Below are positions 57,295-64,000 of a stretch of DNA of 64,000 nucleotides, piece after piece. The DNA is taken from assembly GCF_900659635.1 (NCBI RefSeq), contig NZ_CAACVB010000012.1, positions 1-64,000 of the forward strand. Direction: 5' to 3'. Within the stretch, counting starts at the first letter, position 1. Each line of letters opens with the position of its first letter. This DNA is from Actinomadura roseirufa. Its GTDB lineage: Bacteria > Actinomycetota > Actinomycetes > Streptosporangiales > Streptosporangiaceae. The notes below the pieces were generated by a model. That model ran no database searches. It had not been told where the DNA came from and was given only the letters and a program-made list of their open reading frames with translations. The position numbers and the translations under genes are program-made.

Positions 57295-59435
57295 CCTATC
57301 GCATCGCCATCGACGTCGGAGGCACCTTCACCGACCTGGCGCTGCTCGGACCGGACGGCGTGGAGCTGGACCACAAGACCGGCTCCACGCCGCACGACCC
57401 GGCGGAGGGCGTCGTGGCCGGGCTGACCGCGCTCGCGGGACGGGCGGGGCTGTCGCTCACCGACCTCCTGCGCCGCACCGGCACGATCGTCCACGGCACG
57501 ACCGTCACGACCAACGCGCTGGTCACCGGGACCGGCGCGCGGACCGGGCTGCTCACCACCGAGGGCCTGCGCGACGTCCTGCTCGCGCGGCAGGGCCACC
57601 GCGCCGGCCAGTTCGACTCCCGGTCGTCGCCGGCTCCGCCGCTGGTGCCCCGCCACCTGATCGAGACCGTCCGGGAGCGGGTGGACAGCACCGGCGCGGT
57701 GGCGACGCCGCTGGACGAGCAGAGCGTGCGGAGCGCGGCGCGGCGGCTGCGCGGCGCCGGCGTCGAGTCGGTCGCCGTCAGCTTCGCCTTCTCCTATCTC
57801 AACGACGCGCACGAGCGGCGCACCGCCGAGATCCTCGCGGCGGAGCTGCCGGACGTGCCGCTGTCGCTGTCCTCCCGGGTGGCGCCCGAGGTCCGGCTGT
57901 TCGAGCGCACCTCGACGACGGTGCTCAACGCCTACGTCGACCCGGTCCTGCGCGACCACCTCGGCCGTCTCGCCCGGCGGCTGGAGGCCCTCGGCCACAC
58001 CGGGCGGGTGCTGATCGTCCAGTCCAACGGCGGGGTCGTCGGGCTGGCGGACGCGGCCGGGCGCGCCGTGCACACCCTGCTGTCGGGACCGGCGGGCGCG
58101 CCCGCCGCCGTGGCGGACGTCGTCGCCGAGCTCGGCGTGGCCGAGGCGATGACCATCGACATGGGCGGCACGAGCTTCGAGGTGAGCCTGTCGTCCGGCG
58201 GCGTCACCGGGATCACCACCCACGCCGAACCGGCCGGGCACCCGGTCTCGGTGCCCATGCTCGACATCGGCACCATCGGCGCGGGCGGCGGCTCGGTCGC
58301 CTGGGTCAGCGCGGGCGGCCTGCTGCGCGTCGGACCGGCCAGCGCGGGGGCCGACCCCGGCCCGGCCTGCTACGGGCGCGGCGGCGAGGCGGTGACGGTC
58401 ACCGACGCCGACCTCCTGCTCGGCTACCTGGCGGGCGGGTTCGGCGACGGCATCGCGGCCTCGCGGGACGCGGCGGGCCGCGCGGTCGACGACCTCGCGC
58501 GGCGGCTGGGGATCGGCCGGATCGAGGCCGCGGCCGGCGTCCACCGCGCGGTCAACGCGGAGATGGCCGACAGCCTGCGGCTCGCCACCGCCCGGCACGG
58601 GCTCGACCCGCGCCGGCTCGCGCTCGTCGCGGCCGGCGGCGCGGGACCGGTCCACGCGGTGGAGCTGGCCCGCGACCTGGAGATCCCGCTCGTCGTGGTG
58701 CCGCCGGGCGCGTCGGTGCTGTGCGCGCGGGGCATGCTGCGCGCCGACCTCGTCCGCTACTACGTGCACACGCTGCTGGGCCGCGGAAATGGTCCGGGCG
58801 ACGCCGGGATCGACGTCCTGGAGGTCGGCGCCGCGTTCGCCGCCCTGGAGGACCGCGCGAGGGCGGACCTCTCCGCGGGCGCGGCGGCCGCCACGGGCAT
58901 CCGGCTGAACAGGCTGGCCGATGTCCGTTACGTCGGCCAGGTCCACGAGGTCACGGTGCCCTTCCCGGAGGCGCCCGTGGTGGAAGTGGTGGACGGGCCC
59001 GTGGTGGACGGCACGGTGGTGGACGGGCTCATCGAGCGGTTCCATCGCCTCCATGACCGGCTGTACGGGTTCGCGCAGCCGGAGGTGCCCGTGGAGGTGG
59101 TGAACCTGCGGCTGGAGGCCCGCGTGCCCACCGTCGGGCCTTCCCGCCTGCGCGGGCCGGCGGCGGCGTTCCCGGCGGGGCCGGCCGGGGTGCGGCGGGC
59201 GTGGTTCGACGGCGCCTTCCTGGACGTGCCCGTCCGGAACGTCGGATCGGTGCCCGTGGACGAGCGCCAGGAGGGGCCCGTCCTGCTGGCGGCCCCGGGC
59301 ACGACCGTGGTGGTCCCGCCGGGGTACGCGTTCGAGGTCACCGGGAGTGGCACGACCCTGGTGTTCGGCGCGGACCGTGAGCGGGCCGAGGTACTGGCGG
59401 GGTTGAGCGGCGAGCTCGCGGAGGCGGTCCGATGA
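57291..59435 (+). CDS. hyuA: Hydantoinase/oxoprolinase family protein, A subunit
   Basis: The 714-residue subunit has the actin-like ATP-binding start Y-R-I-A-I-D-V-G-G-T-F-T-D near residue 3. I-V-H-G-T-T-V-T-T-N-A-L and M-T-I-D-M-G-G-T-S-F-E-V near 290 follow, then G-G-G-S-V-A-W near 328. HyuA/HyuB pairs open hydantoin or 5-oxoproline rings with ATP. GTG 57291 overlaps the binding-protein stop and its own stop overlaps the HyuB start, so this is one translational unit. Substrate here is unknown, possibly a lactam or imide freed by the rhamnosidase. Confidence 0.92.
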   Translation: MTYRIAIDVGGTFTDLALLGPDGVELDHKTGSTPHDPAEGVVAGLTALAGRAGLSLTDLLRRTGTIVHGTTVTTNALVTGTGARTGLLTTEGLRDVLLARQGHRAGQFDSRSSPAPPLVPRHLIETVRERVDSTGAVATPLDEQSVRSAARRLRGAGVESVAVSFAFSYLNDAHERRTAEILAAELPDVPLSLSSRVAPEVRLFERTSTTVLNAYVDPVLRDHLGRLARRLEALGHTGRVLIVQSNGGVVGLADAAGRAVHTLLSGPAGAPAAVADVVAELGVAEAMTIDMGGTSFEVSLSSGGVTGITTHAEPAGHPVSVPMLDIGTIGAGGGSVAWVSAGGLLRVGPASAGADPGPACYGRGGEAVTVTDADLLLGYLAGGFGDGIAASRDAAGRAVDDLARRLGIGRIEAAAGVHRAVNAEMADSLRLATARHGLDPRRLALVAAGGAGPVHAVELARDLEIPLVVVPPGASVLCARGMLRADLVRYYVHTLLGRGNGPGDAGIDVLEVGAAFAALEDRARADLSAGAAAATGIRLNRLADVRYVGQVHEVTVPFPEAPVVEVVDGPVVDGTVVDGLIERFHRLHDRLYGFAQPEVPVEVVNLRLEARVPTVGPSRLRGPAAAFPAGPAGVRRAWFDGAFLDVPVRNVGSVPVDERQEGPVLLAAPGTTVVVPPGYAFEVTGSGTTLVFGADRERAEVLAGLSGELAEAVR

Positions 59436-61150
59436 CGGCGACGATCCTGGCGTCGGTGGTGGACAACCGGCTGCACGCGATCGCCGAGCGGATGGCCGAG
59501 GCGATGCTGCGGTCCTGCCGGTCGACGGCGTTCCAGAGCCGCGACTTCGTGACGGGGATCTTCAGCGCCGAGGGCGAGTGGATCGCCACCAAGGACTTCA
59601 TCCCCGTCCTCGCGGGGTCGCTGCCCAGCGCCTACGAGGGCATCCTGGCCAAGTTCGCCGGGGACGTCGGCGAGGGCGACGTGTTCGTGCTCAACGACCC
59701 CTACCACGGGAACAACCACCCGCCGGACGTCACCGTCCTCAAGCCGGTCTTCCACCGGGGAGTGCTCCGGTTCTGGACCGTGACGAAGGGCCACCACGCC
59801 GACTCCGGTGGCAGCGGCGGGGAGGCGGGCTACAACCCGGGCGCCCGCGACTGCTACGAGGACGCGCTGCGGATACCGCCCGTCCGGCTTTACCGGCGGG
59901 GCGAGCGGCAGGACGACGTGTGGGACCTGATCCTGCTGAACCTGCGGCTGCGCGAGGCGGTGGAGGGCGACCTGCACTGCCAGATCGGCGCGGCCGCGAT
60001 CGGGGAGCGCGAGCTGCTCGCGATGCTCGACGCGTTCGGCGTCGAGCCGGTCCTGGAGGCCGTCGCGCTCCAGCTCGCGGCCTCGGCCCGGCACATGCGG
60101 TCGGAGATCGCCCGCTGGCCGGACGGGGTCTACGAGGCCGTCCGGCACCTCGACGACGGGGGCGAGCACCACCGCGAGCCCATCGCGGTCCGGCTGCGCC
60201 TCACCGTGGCGGGGGAACGCGCGGTCTTCGACTTCACCGAGTCCGATCCCCAGGTCGTGGGCTACGCGAACTCGACCCGGGCCAACACCGTGGCCTCCAC
60301 GCTCGTCGCGCTGTTCGGGGTGACCGACCCCGCGCAGCGGCGCACCGGCGGCGCGCTGTCGGCGATCGACGTCCTCACCCGGCCGGGCACGATCGCGCAC
60401 GCCGTCGAACCGGCGGCGACGACGCTGTGCACGATCACCGCGTGCGAGGCGATCGTGGAGACGGTGTGGCGGGCGCTCGCCCGCGCCGACCCGGCGATCA
60501 CGAACGCGGGCTGGTGCCGCGGCTACGCGTTCGCCGCCATCGGGGTCGACGAGCGGACGGGCCGCGCGTTCGGCGCCACCGGAGCGCTCAAGGGCGGCTC
60601 CGGCGCCACCCTCGGCTTCGACGGGTGGGACGCGATCGGGCCGCCCGTCGCCATGGGCGGGGGCCGGGAGGTGGACGTCGAGCTGCACGAGCTCGCCGCG
60701 CCCGCGACGATCCTGCACCAGGGATTCGAGACCGACTCGGCCGGCGCCGGCCGCTGGCGCGGCGGCCTCGGCGGCGTCTCGCGGTGGCGCATCGACCAGG
60801 ACGGCGTCCGCGTCGTCTGCATCGGCTCCGGCGCGCTCACGGGGACGGCGCCGTACGGGCTGGCCGGAGGGCGGGCGGCCCCGGCGAACCGGAGCGTGGT
60901 GCACCACCGGGACGGGCGGGTCACGGTGCCGCGGACCAACAGCACGCTCGTGCTCGGCCGCGGCGACGTCATCGAGATCCACACCTCCGGCGGCGGGGGC
61001 TACGGCGACCCCCGGGAGCGTGCGCGCGAGGCCGTCCTCGCCGACGTGCGCGATGGACTCGTCTCGGCGGCCGCCGCCCGGGACGTGTACGGCCTGGACC
61101 CGGCGGAACCGGGCCCGGAACACGACGACCGAGCGAAAGGCGAGGCATGA
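59432..61150 (+). CDS. hyuB: Hydantoinase/oxoprolinase family protein, B subunit
   Basis: The 572-residue HyuB contains R-S-T-A-F-Q-S-R-D-F, L-N-D-P-Y-H-G-N-N-H-P-P-D near 88, W-T-V-T-K-G-H-H-A-D near 113, and the C-terminal G-G-G-G-Y-G-D-P-R-E-R. These residues, including the His/Asp set, are typical of the metal-binding hydrolase subunit. ATG 59432 overlaps the HyuA stop by four bases. It acts with HyuA on a ring amide. Confidence 0.92.
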   Translation: MTATILASVVDNRLHAIAERMAEAMLRSCRSTAFQSRDFVTGIFSAEGEWIATKDFIPVLAGSLPSAYEGILAKFAGDVGEGDVFVLNDPYHGNNHPPDVTVLKPVFHRGVLRFWTVTKGHHADSGGSGGEAGYNPGARDCYEDALRIPPVRLYRRGERQDDVWDLILLNLRLREAVEGDLHCQIGAAAIGERELLAMLDAFGVEPVLEAVALQLAASARHMRSEIARWPDGVYEAVRHLDDGGEHHREPIAVRLRLTVAGERAVFDFTESDPQVVGYANSTRANTVASTLVALFGVTDPAQRRTGGALSAIDVLTRPGTIAHAVEPAATTLCTITACEAIVETVWRALARADPAITNAGWCRGYAFAAIGVDERTGRAFGATGALKGGSGATLGFDGWDAIGPPVAMGGGREVDVELHELAAPATILHQGFETDSAGAGRWRGGLGGVSRWRIDQDGVRVVCIGSGALTGTAPYGLAGGRAAPANRSVVHHRDGRVTVPRTNSTLVLGRGDVIEIHTSGGGGYGDPRERAREAVLADVRDGLVSAAAARDVYGLDPAEPGPEHDDRAKGEA

Positions 61151-61206
61151 GAGCGGCTTTCCCGCGGATGGACGACGGCGCGAGCCCGGTCCGGAGGATC
61201 CCATGA
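61147..61206 (+). CDS. Bridging mini-ORF between hyuB and glycosyltransferase genes
   Basis: ATG 61147 overlaps the hyuB stop (ATGA). A 19-residue frame (M-R-A-A-F-P-R-M-D-D-G-A-S-P-V-R-R-I-P) ends at 61206, overlapping the next ATG in the same way. It may simply carry ribosomes across the gap for translational coupling. No function as a peptide is claimed. Confidence 0.35.
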   Translation: MRAAFPRMDDGASPVRRIP

Positions 61207-62426
61207 CCCTGCACATCCTGGTTCTCGACATCCCCTCGAACGGGCACGTCCTGCCGAAGCTCGCCGTCGTGGACGAGCTGGTCCGGCGCGACCACCGGGT
61301 CACCTACGTGGTCGCCGAGCGCGTGGCCGACCGGGTGCGCCGCTTCGGCGCCGAGGTGGTCACCTATCCCTCGCTCGACCCCCTCGCCAGCCTGGCCGAG
61401 GACGACCCCGCGGCGGCGACCCGCGCGTTCTTCCGGGAGAACCTGGCGATCCTGCGGGCCGCGCGGGAGCACTTCGGCGACCTGCGGCCGGACGCCGTCG
61501 CCTACGACGAGGCCGCGTTCCAGGCGGGCCGCATCCTCGCCCGGACGTGGCACCTGCCGCCCGTCCTGCTGACCCCGAGCGTGGTCGCCAACGAGCACTA
61601 CTCCTACTTCGACCACATGGAGCGGCTCGCGCCCGGCCACCGCCTGGTGGACCCCGTCGAGGAGATCACCGAGGAACTGCGCCGGCTCGGGCTCGCCGAC
61701 CGGCCGGAGGACTTCCTGTGGAGCCTGCGCCGGGTCGAGGAGTTCACCATCTCCTTCATCCCGCCGCTGTTCCAGCCGGCGCTGGAGACCTTCGACCGGG
61801 AACGGGTCGTCTTCGTCGGGTCCAGCGTCGACAAGCGCGACTTCCTCGGCACCTGGGAGCCGCCGGCCGGCGGTGCCCGCGTGGCGCTGGTGTCCCTCGG
61901 CAGCGTGCGCAACGCCGACGGCGCGTTCTTCGCGACGGTGGCCGGCGCGTTCGCCGGGCGGCCGTGGCACGTCGTCGTGACGGTCGGGGACTCCCTCGGC
62001 GACGCGGAGGTCCGGCGGCTCGCCGAGATCGCGCCGAACGTGGAGGTCCACCGCTGGATCTCCAACCTCTCCGTGCTGGAGCACGCCGACGTCTTCGTGA
62101 CGCACGGCGGCAGCGGCTCGCTGTTCGAGGCGTGGCACACCGAGACGCCGGTCATCGTCGTCCCGCCGGCCCCGGACTTCCTGCCCTACGCCGACCGGAA
62201 CCGCGAGCTGGGCGCGGGCCGGGTGATCCCCCTGGACGAGCTGGAGGGGGAGCGGCTCGTCGCCGAGGCGGAGGCCGTGGCCTCGGACGCCGCCGTCCGC
62301 GAGCGCCTGCGGGAGCTGAGCGAGCACAACCGCGCCGCGGGGGGCGCCCGGCGCGCGGCCGACGCGCTGGAGACCTATCTGGGAAGCCCGGCGCACCCGG
62401 CGCGAGGCGAGCGGAGCCCCCGGTGA
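61203..62426 (+). CDS. MGT-family macrolide-type glycosyltransferase
   Basis: The 407-residue GT-B fold enzyme opens L-H-I-L-V-L-D-I-P-S-N-G-H-V-L-P and has V-A-L-V-S-L-G-S near residue 223. The sugar-nucleotide site H-R-W-I-S-N-L-S-V-L-E-H-A-D-V-F-V-T-H-G-G near 288-305 is typical of MGT enzymes, which add glucose to macrolides and flavonoids. Its place in a catabolic-looking operon is unusual; it could re-glycosylate the aglycone for detoxification or make a product. ATG 61203 is coupled to the mini-ORF; its stop overlaps the SDR start. Confidence 0.9.
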   Translation: MTLHILVLDIPSNGHVLPKLAVVDELVRRDHRVTYVVAERVADRVRRFGAEVVTYPSLDPLASLAEDDPAAATRAFFRENLAILRAAREHFGDLRPDAVAYDEAAFQAGRILARTWHLPPVLLTPSVVANEHYSYFDHMERLAPGHRLVDPVEEITEELRRLGLADRPEDFLWSLRRVEEFTISFIPPLFQPALETFDRERVVFVGSSVDKRDFLGTWEPPAGGARVALVSLGSVRNADGAFFATVAGAFAGRPWHVVVTVGDSLGDAEVRRLAEIAPNVEVHRWISNLSVLEHADVFVTHGGSGSLFEAWHTETPVIVVPPAPDFLPYADRNRELGAGRVIPLDELEGERLVAEAEAVASDAAVRERLRELSEHNRAAGGARRAADALETYLGSPAHPARGERSPR

Positions 62427-63307
62427 GCGGCGGCCCGCCCGCCGGGGCGGTGATCGTCACCGGTGCCGGGTCGGGGGTCGGCGCGAGCACCGCGACCGCG
62501 CTCGCCGGGCGCGGGTACCGGGTCGTCGCGGCCGTCCACTCCCTCGACCGCACCGCCGGCCTGGACGAGCTGGTCGCCCGGTCCGGCGCCGAGGTCGAGG
62601 TCGCCGAGCTGGACGTCACCGACGAACCCGCGCTGCCCGCGTTCACGGCCGGTGTCGTGGCCCGCCACGGCGGCCTGCACGCGGTCGTCAACAGCGCCGG
62701 CGTCACCGGCGTCGAGACCTTCGAGGACGAGGACCTCGCCAACTACCGCAGGGTCTTCGACGTGAACGTCTTCGGCCCGGTCGCGCTGTTCAAGAGCGCC
62801 CTCCCGTACCTGCGGGCCTCCGGCGGCAGGATCATCGCGGTCGGCAGCATCGCGGGCGTGCTCGGCCTGCCGTTCCAGGAGTCCTACTCCGGGTCCAAGT
62901 TCGCGCTGGAGGGGATCCTGGAGGCGTTCGCGCCCGTGGCGCGGCGCTCCGGGGTCGCCGTGTCGGTCGTGGAGCCGGGGCCGATCAGCACGGAGGCGGT
63001 CCGGCGGACGGACTGGATCCGGGTCTTCAAGGGAGCCGGTCCCTACGAGGGGCTTCTGCGGCAATACGTGGACAACGCCGCCGCGCTGCGGGGGACGCTG
63101 CCCGGGCTGCCACCGACCCAGACGCCCGCTGAAGTCGCGGAGGCGATCGTGGACCTGCTCGCCTCCGACGACCCTCCGTTCCGTTGTCCGACCGCCCCGG
63201 GAACGCGTCTTCTGCTCGCCAGGAAACTGGCCGACGTGAGCGGTGAGACGGTCGGCGAGGTCACCGGACGATGGCTGGACGCGGCCACTTCGGAAACGGC
63301 CGAATAG
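62423..63307 (+). CDS. Short-chain dehydrogenase/reductase
   Basis: The 294-residue SDR has V-T-G-A-G-S-G-V-G near residue 12, N-S-A-G-V near 92, V-G-S-I-A-G and the catalytic Y-S-G-S-K near 155. The N-N-A-G motif is altered to N-S-A-G. GTG 62423 overlaps the glycosyltransferase stop by four bases. It is the last gene of the rhamnosidase operon. It probably oxidises or reduces a sugar- or polyketide-like carbonyl; the substrate is unknown. Confidence 0.9.
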   Translation: MSGGPPAGAVIVTGAGSGVGASTATALAGRGYRVVAAVHSLDRTAGLDELVARSGAEVEVAELDVTDEPALPAFTAGVVARHGGLHAVVNSAGVTGVETFEDEDLANYRRVFDVNVFGPVALFKSALPYLRASGGRIIAVGSIAGVLGLPFQESYSGSKFALEGILEAFAPVARRSGVAVSVVEPGPISTEAVRRTDWIRVFKGAGPYEGLLRQYVDNAAALRGTLPGLPPTQTPAEVAEAIVDLLASDDPPFRCPTAPGTRLLLARKLADVSGETVGEVTGRWLDAATSETAE

Positions 63308-63357
63308 GGGGGTGATCAGGGGAACGCGGGGACCGCTCCGGCTTATACCTTGAGGCC

Positions 63358-63759
63358 ATGGCTGAAAAACTCGATGAGAAGACCCGGGCATTCATCGACC
63401 GGAAGAATTTCCCCGTGGTCGCCACCGTGAACGCCGACGGAAGCCCGCATTCCTCGATCGTCCTGATCAAACGCGACGAGGACGACGCGCTGCTGTTCGT
63501 GACCCATGCCGGGTATCGCACCGAGCGCAACATCTCCCGCGACCCGCGGGTGAACGTGTCGGTGTTCGACATCGAGAACCCGATCACCTCGATCGAGATC
63601 CGCGGGACCGCGACGGTGCTCGAGGGCGGCGGCAAGGAACTGGCCGACGAGCTGACCCTGAAGTACCTCGACGAGGTGCACGACGTGGACGACGTCTCAC
63701 GCGTGGTCGTCAGGGTCGTCCCGCACAAGGTCATCCCGTTCCCCAAGGACGCGAAGTGA
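63358..63759 (+). CDS. PPOX-class F420/FMN-dependent oxidoreductase
   Basis: The 133-residue split-barrel protein has F-P-V-V-A-T-V-N-A-D-G-S-P-H-S-S-I-V near residue 18. Y-R-T-E-R-N-I-S-R-D-P-R-V-N-V near 57 and I-R-G-T-A-T-V-L-E-G near 81 follow. These fit F420H2-dependent PPOX proteins of actinobacteria. ATG 63358 was chosen by family alignment; the GAGG before it is only three bases away. It lies 50 bases after the SDR and is followed by two hairpins. Substrate unknown. Confidence 0.88.
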   Translation: MAEKLDEKTRAFIDRKNFPVVATVNADGSPHSSIVLIKRDEDDALLFVTHAGYRTERNISRDPRVNVSVFDIENPITSIEIRGTATVLEGGGKELADELTLKYLDEVHDVDDVSRVVVRVVPHKVIPFPKDAK

Positions 63760-63764
63760 CGGAC

Positions 63765-63799
63765 GGGCCGGGGCGGGGCCGGGGCCGCCGCCCCGGCCC
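63765..63799 (+). terminator. GC-rich stem-loop after PPOX gene
   Basis: GGGCCGGGGCGG (63765-63776) and CCGCCCCGGCCC (63788-63799) form a 12-bp stem six bases after the stop. No T-run follows. It is a probable terminator of the PPOX transcript. Confidence 0.6.
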
Positions 63800-63873
63800 G
63801 GCGAGGTGACAGGGCCGCGGGTCTCCCGGCCGTCCGGGACCCGCCTCGATGTCCTCTGAGAGCGGTCCGGGAA

Positions 63874-63915
63874 CACGTGGGCGCGGGCACCTTCGCAGGT
63901 GCCCGCGCCCACGTG
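63874..63915. terminator. 19-bp perfect stem-loop, probable two-way terminator
   Basis: The arms 63874-63892 and 63897-63915 pair perfectly over 19 bases (CACGTGGGCGCGGGCACCT and its complement) with a TCGC loop. It lies nine bases before the stop of the minus-strand gene at 63924 and downstream of the PPOX gene, so it can serve both. Confidence 0.8.
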
Positions 63916-63923
63916 CCACGGGG

Positions 63924-64000
63924 TCAGGCCCGGACGGTGGCCAGCGCCTTCGACCAGGACTCCAGCTGGTTCAGGACGCGCTCCAGCTCGGCCTCGCGGT
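63924..64000 (-). CDS. C-terminal end of an unidentified minus-strand gene, cut by window edge
   Basis: Reading the minus strand, the last 24 codons before TGA (63926-63924) encode R-E-A-E-L-E-R-V-L-N-Q-L-E-S-W-S-K-A-L-A-T-V-R-A. Good codon usage and an adjacent terminator support a real gene. The heptad-like Leu spacing suggests a helical, possibly coiled end. The family cannot be told from this fragment. Confidence 0.6.
   Translation of the reverse strand, partial: REAELERVLNQLESWSKALATVRA

Noticed and set aside
57060-59054. 664-codon minus-strand frame over hyuA
   Set aside because: It is antisense to a convincing HyuA and is His/Arg/Gly-rich without motifs.

Overview
The window is very GC-rich DNA, with frequent GTG and TTG starts, many 4-base ATGA/GTGA gene overlaps, a lasso-peptide cluster, an F420/PPOX-type protein, Tat and lipoprotein exports and many LLM flavoenzymes. 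It looks like the chromosome of a filamentous actinomycete, plausibly Thermomonosporaceae such as Actinomadura. The genus is an inference. No tRNA, rRNA, CRISPR array, transposase or integrase was found.

Layout. 1-7.7 kb: the end of a probable caspase-like protein, a secreted three-repeat protein broken by an apparent frameshift, a flavodoxin, a PadR operon with a perfect operator palindrome, and a large Ski2-like helicase. 7.8-13.0 kb: a complete lasso-peptide operon on the minus strand (precursor, cyclase, RRE protein, leader peptidase, MauE-like membrane protein, ABC ATPase, ABC permease). Every junction after the cyclase is a 4-base overlap. The precursor is a 39-residue gene; its predicted core resembles the class IV lasso peptide LP2006 but starts with Lys. 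13.8-24.4 kb: an organosulfur-scavenging region. It opens with a 24-residue Cys/Arg-rich leader peptide and carries an APC permease, an SsuD-like enzyme, two DszC/SfnB-like flavoenzymes, two DszA/NtaA-like monooxygenases, a divergent LLM protein and an Eis-like acetyltransferase. 24.4-31.7 kb: a HAF-repeat secreted protein, a NarL-type two-component system, an MFS exporter, a ferritin-like protein, a 5'-truncated flavodoxin and a ChaB protein. 31.7-40 kb: a Tat-exported beta-propeller/amidohydrolase, then redox genes with TetR and LysR regulators.

41-45.5 kb resembles a DosR-type dormancy/hypoxia island: PPK2, an Acg-like nitroreductase, an Rv2004c-like kinase, a universal stress protein and a PPOX protein, with two matching candidate DosR-like boxes. 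45.6-49 kb: a GST-fold reductase, a cupin, an HxlR regulator and another LLM enzyme. 49.1-63.3 kb: one long plus-strand operon with an alpha-L-rhamnosidase, a peptide-type ABC importer, hydantoinase/oxoprolinase A and B subunits, a macrolide-type glycosyltransferase and an SDR. This looks like uptake and processing of a rhamnosylated, amide- or lactam-containing compound, substrate unknown. A PPOX/F420 protein, two hairpins and the tail of a minus-strand gene end the window.

The most interesting items are the Lys1 LP2006-like lasso peptide with a linked MauE-like protein, the sulfur leader-peptide attenuator, and the rhamnosidase/HyuAB/glycosyltransferase operon.
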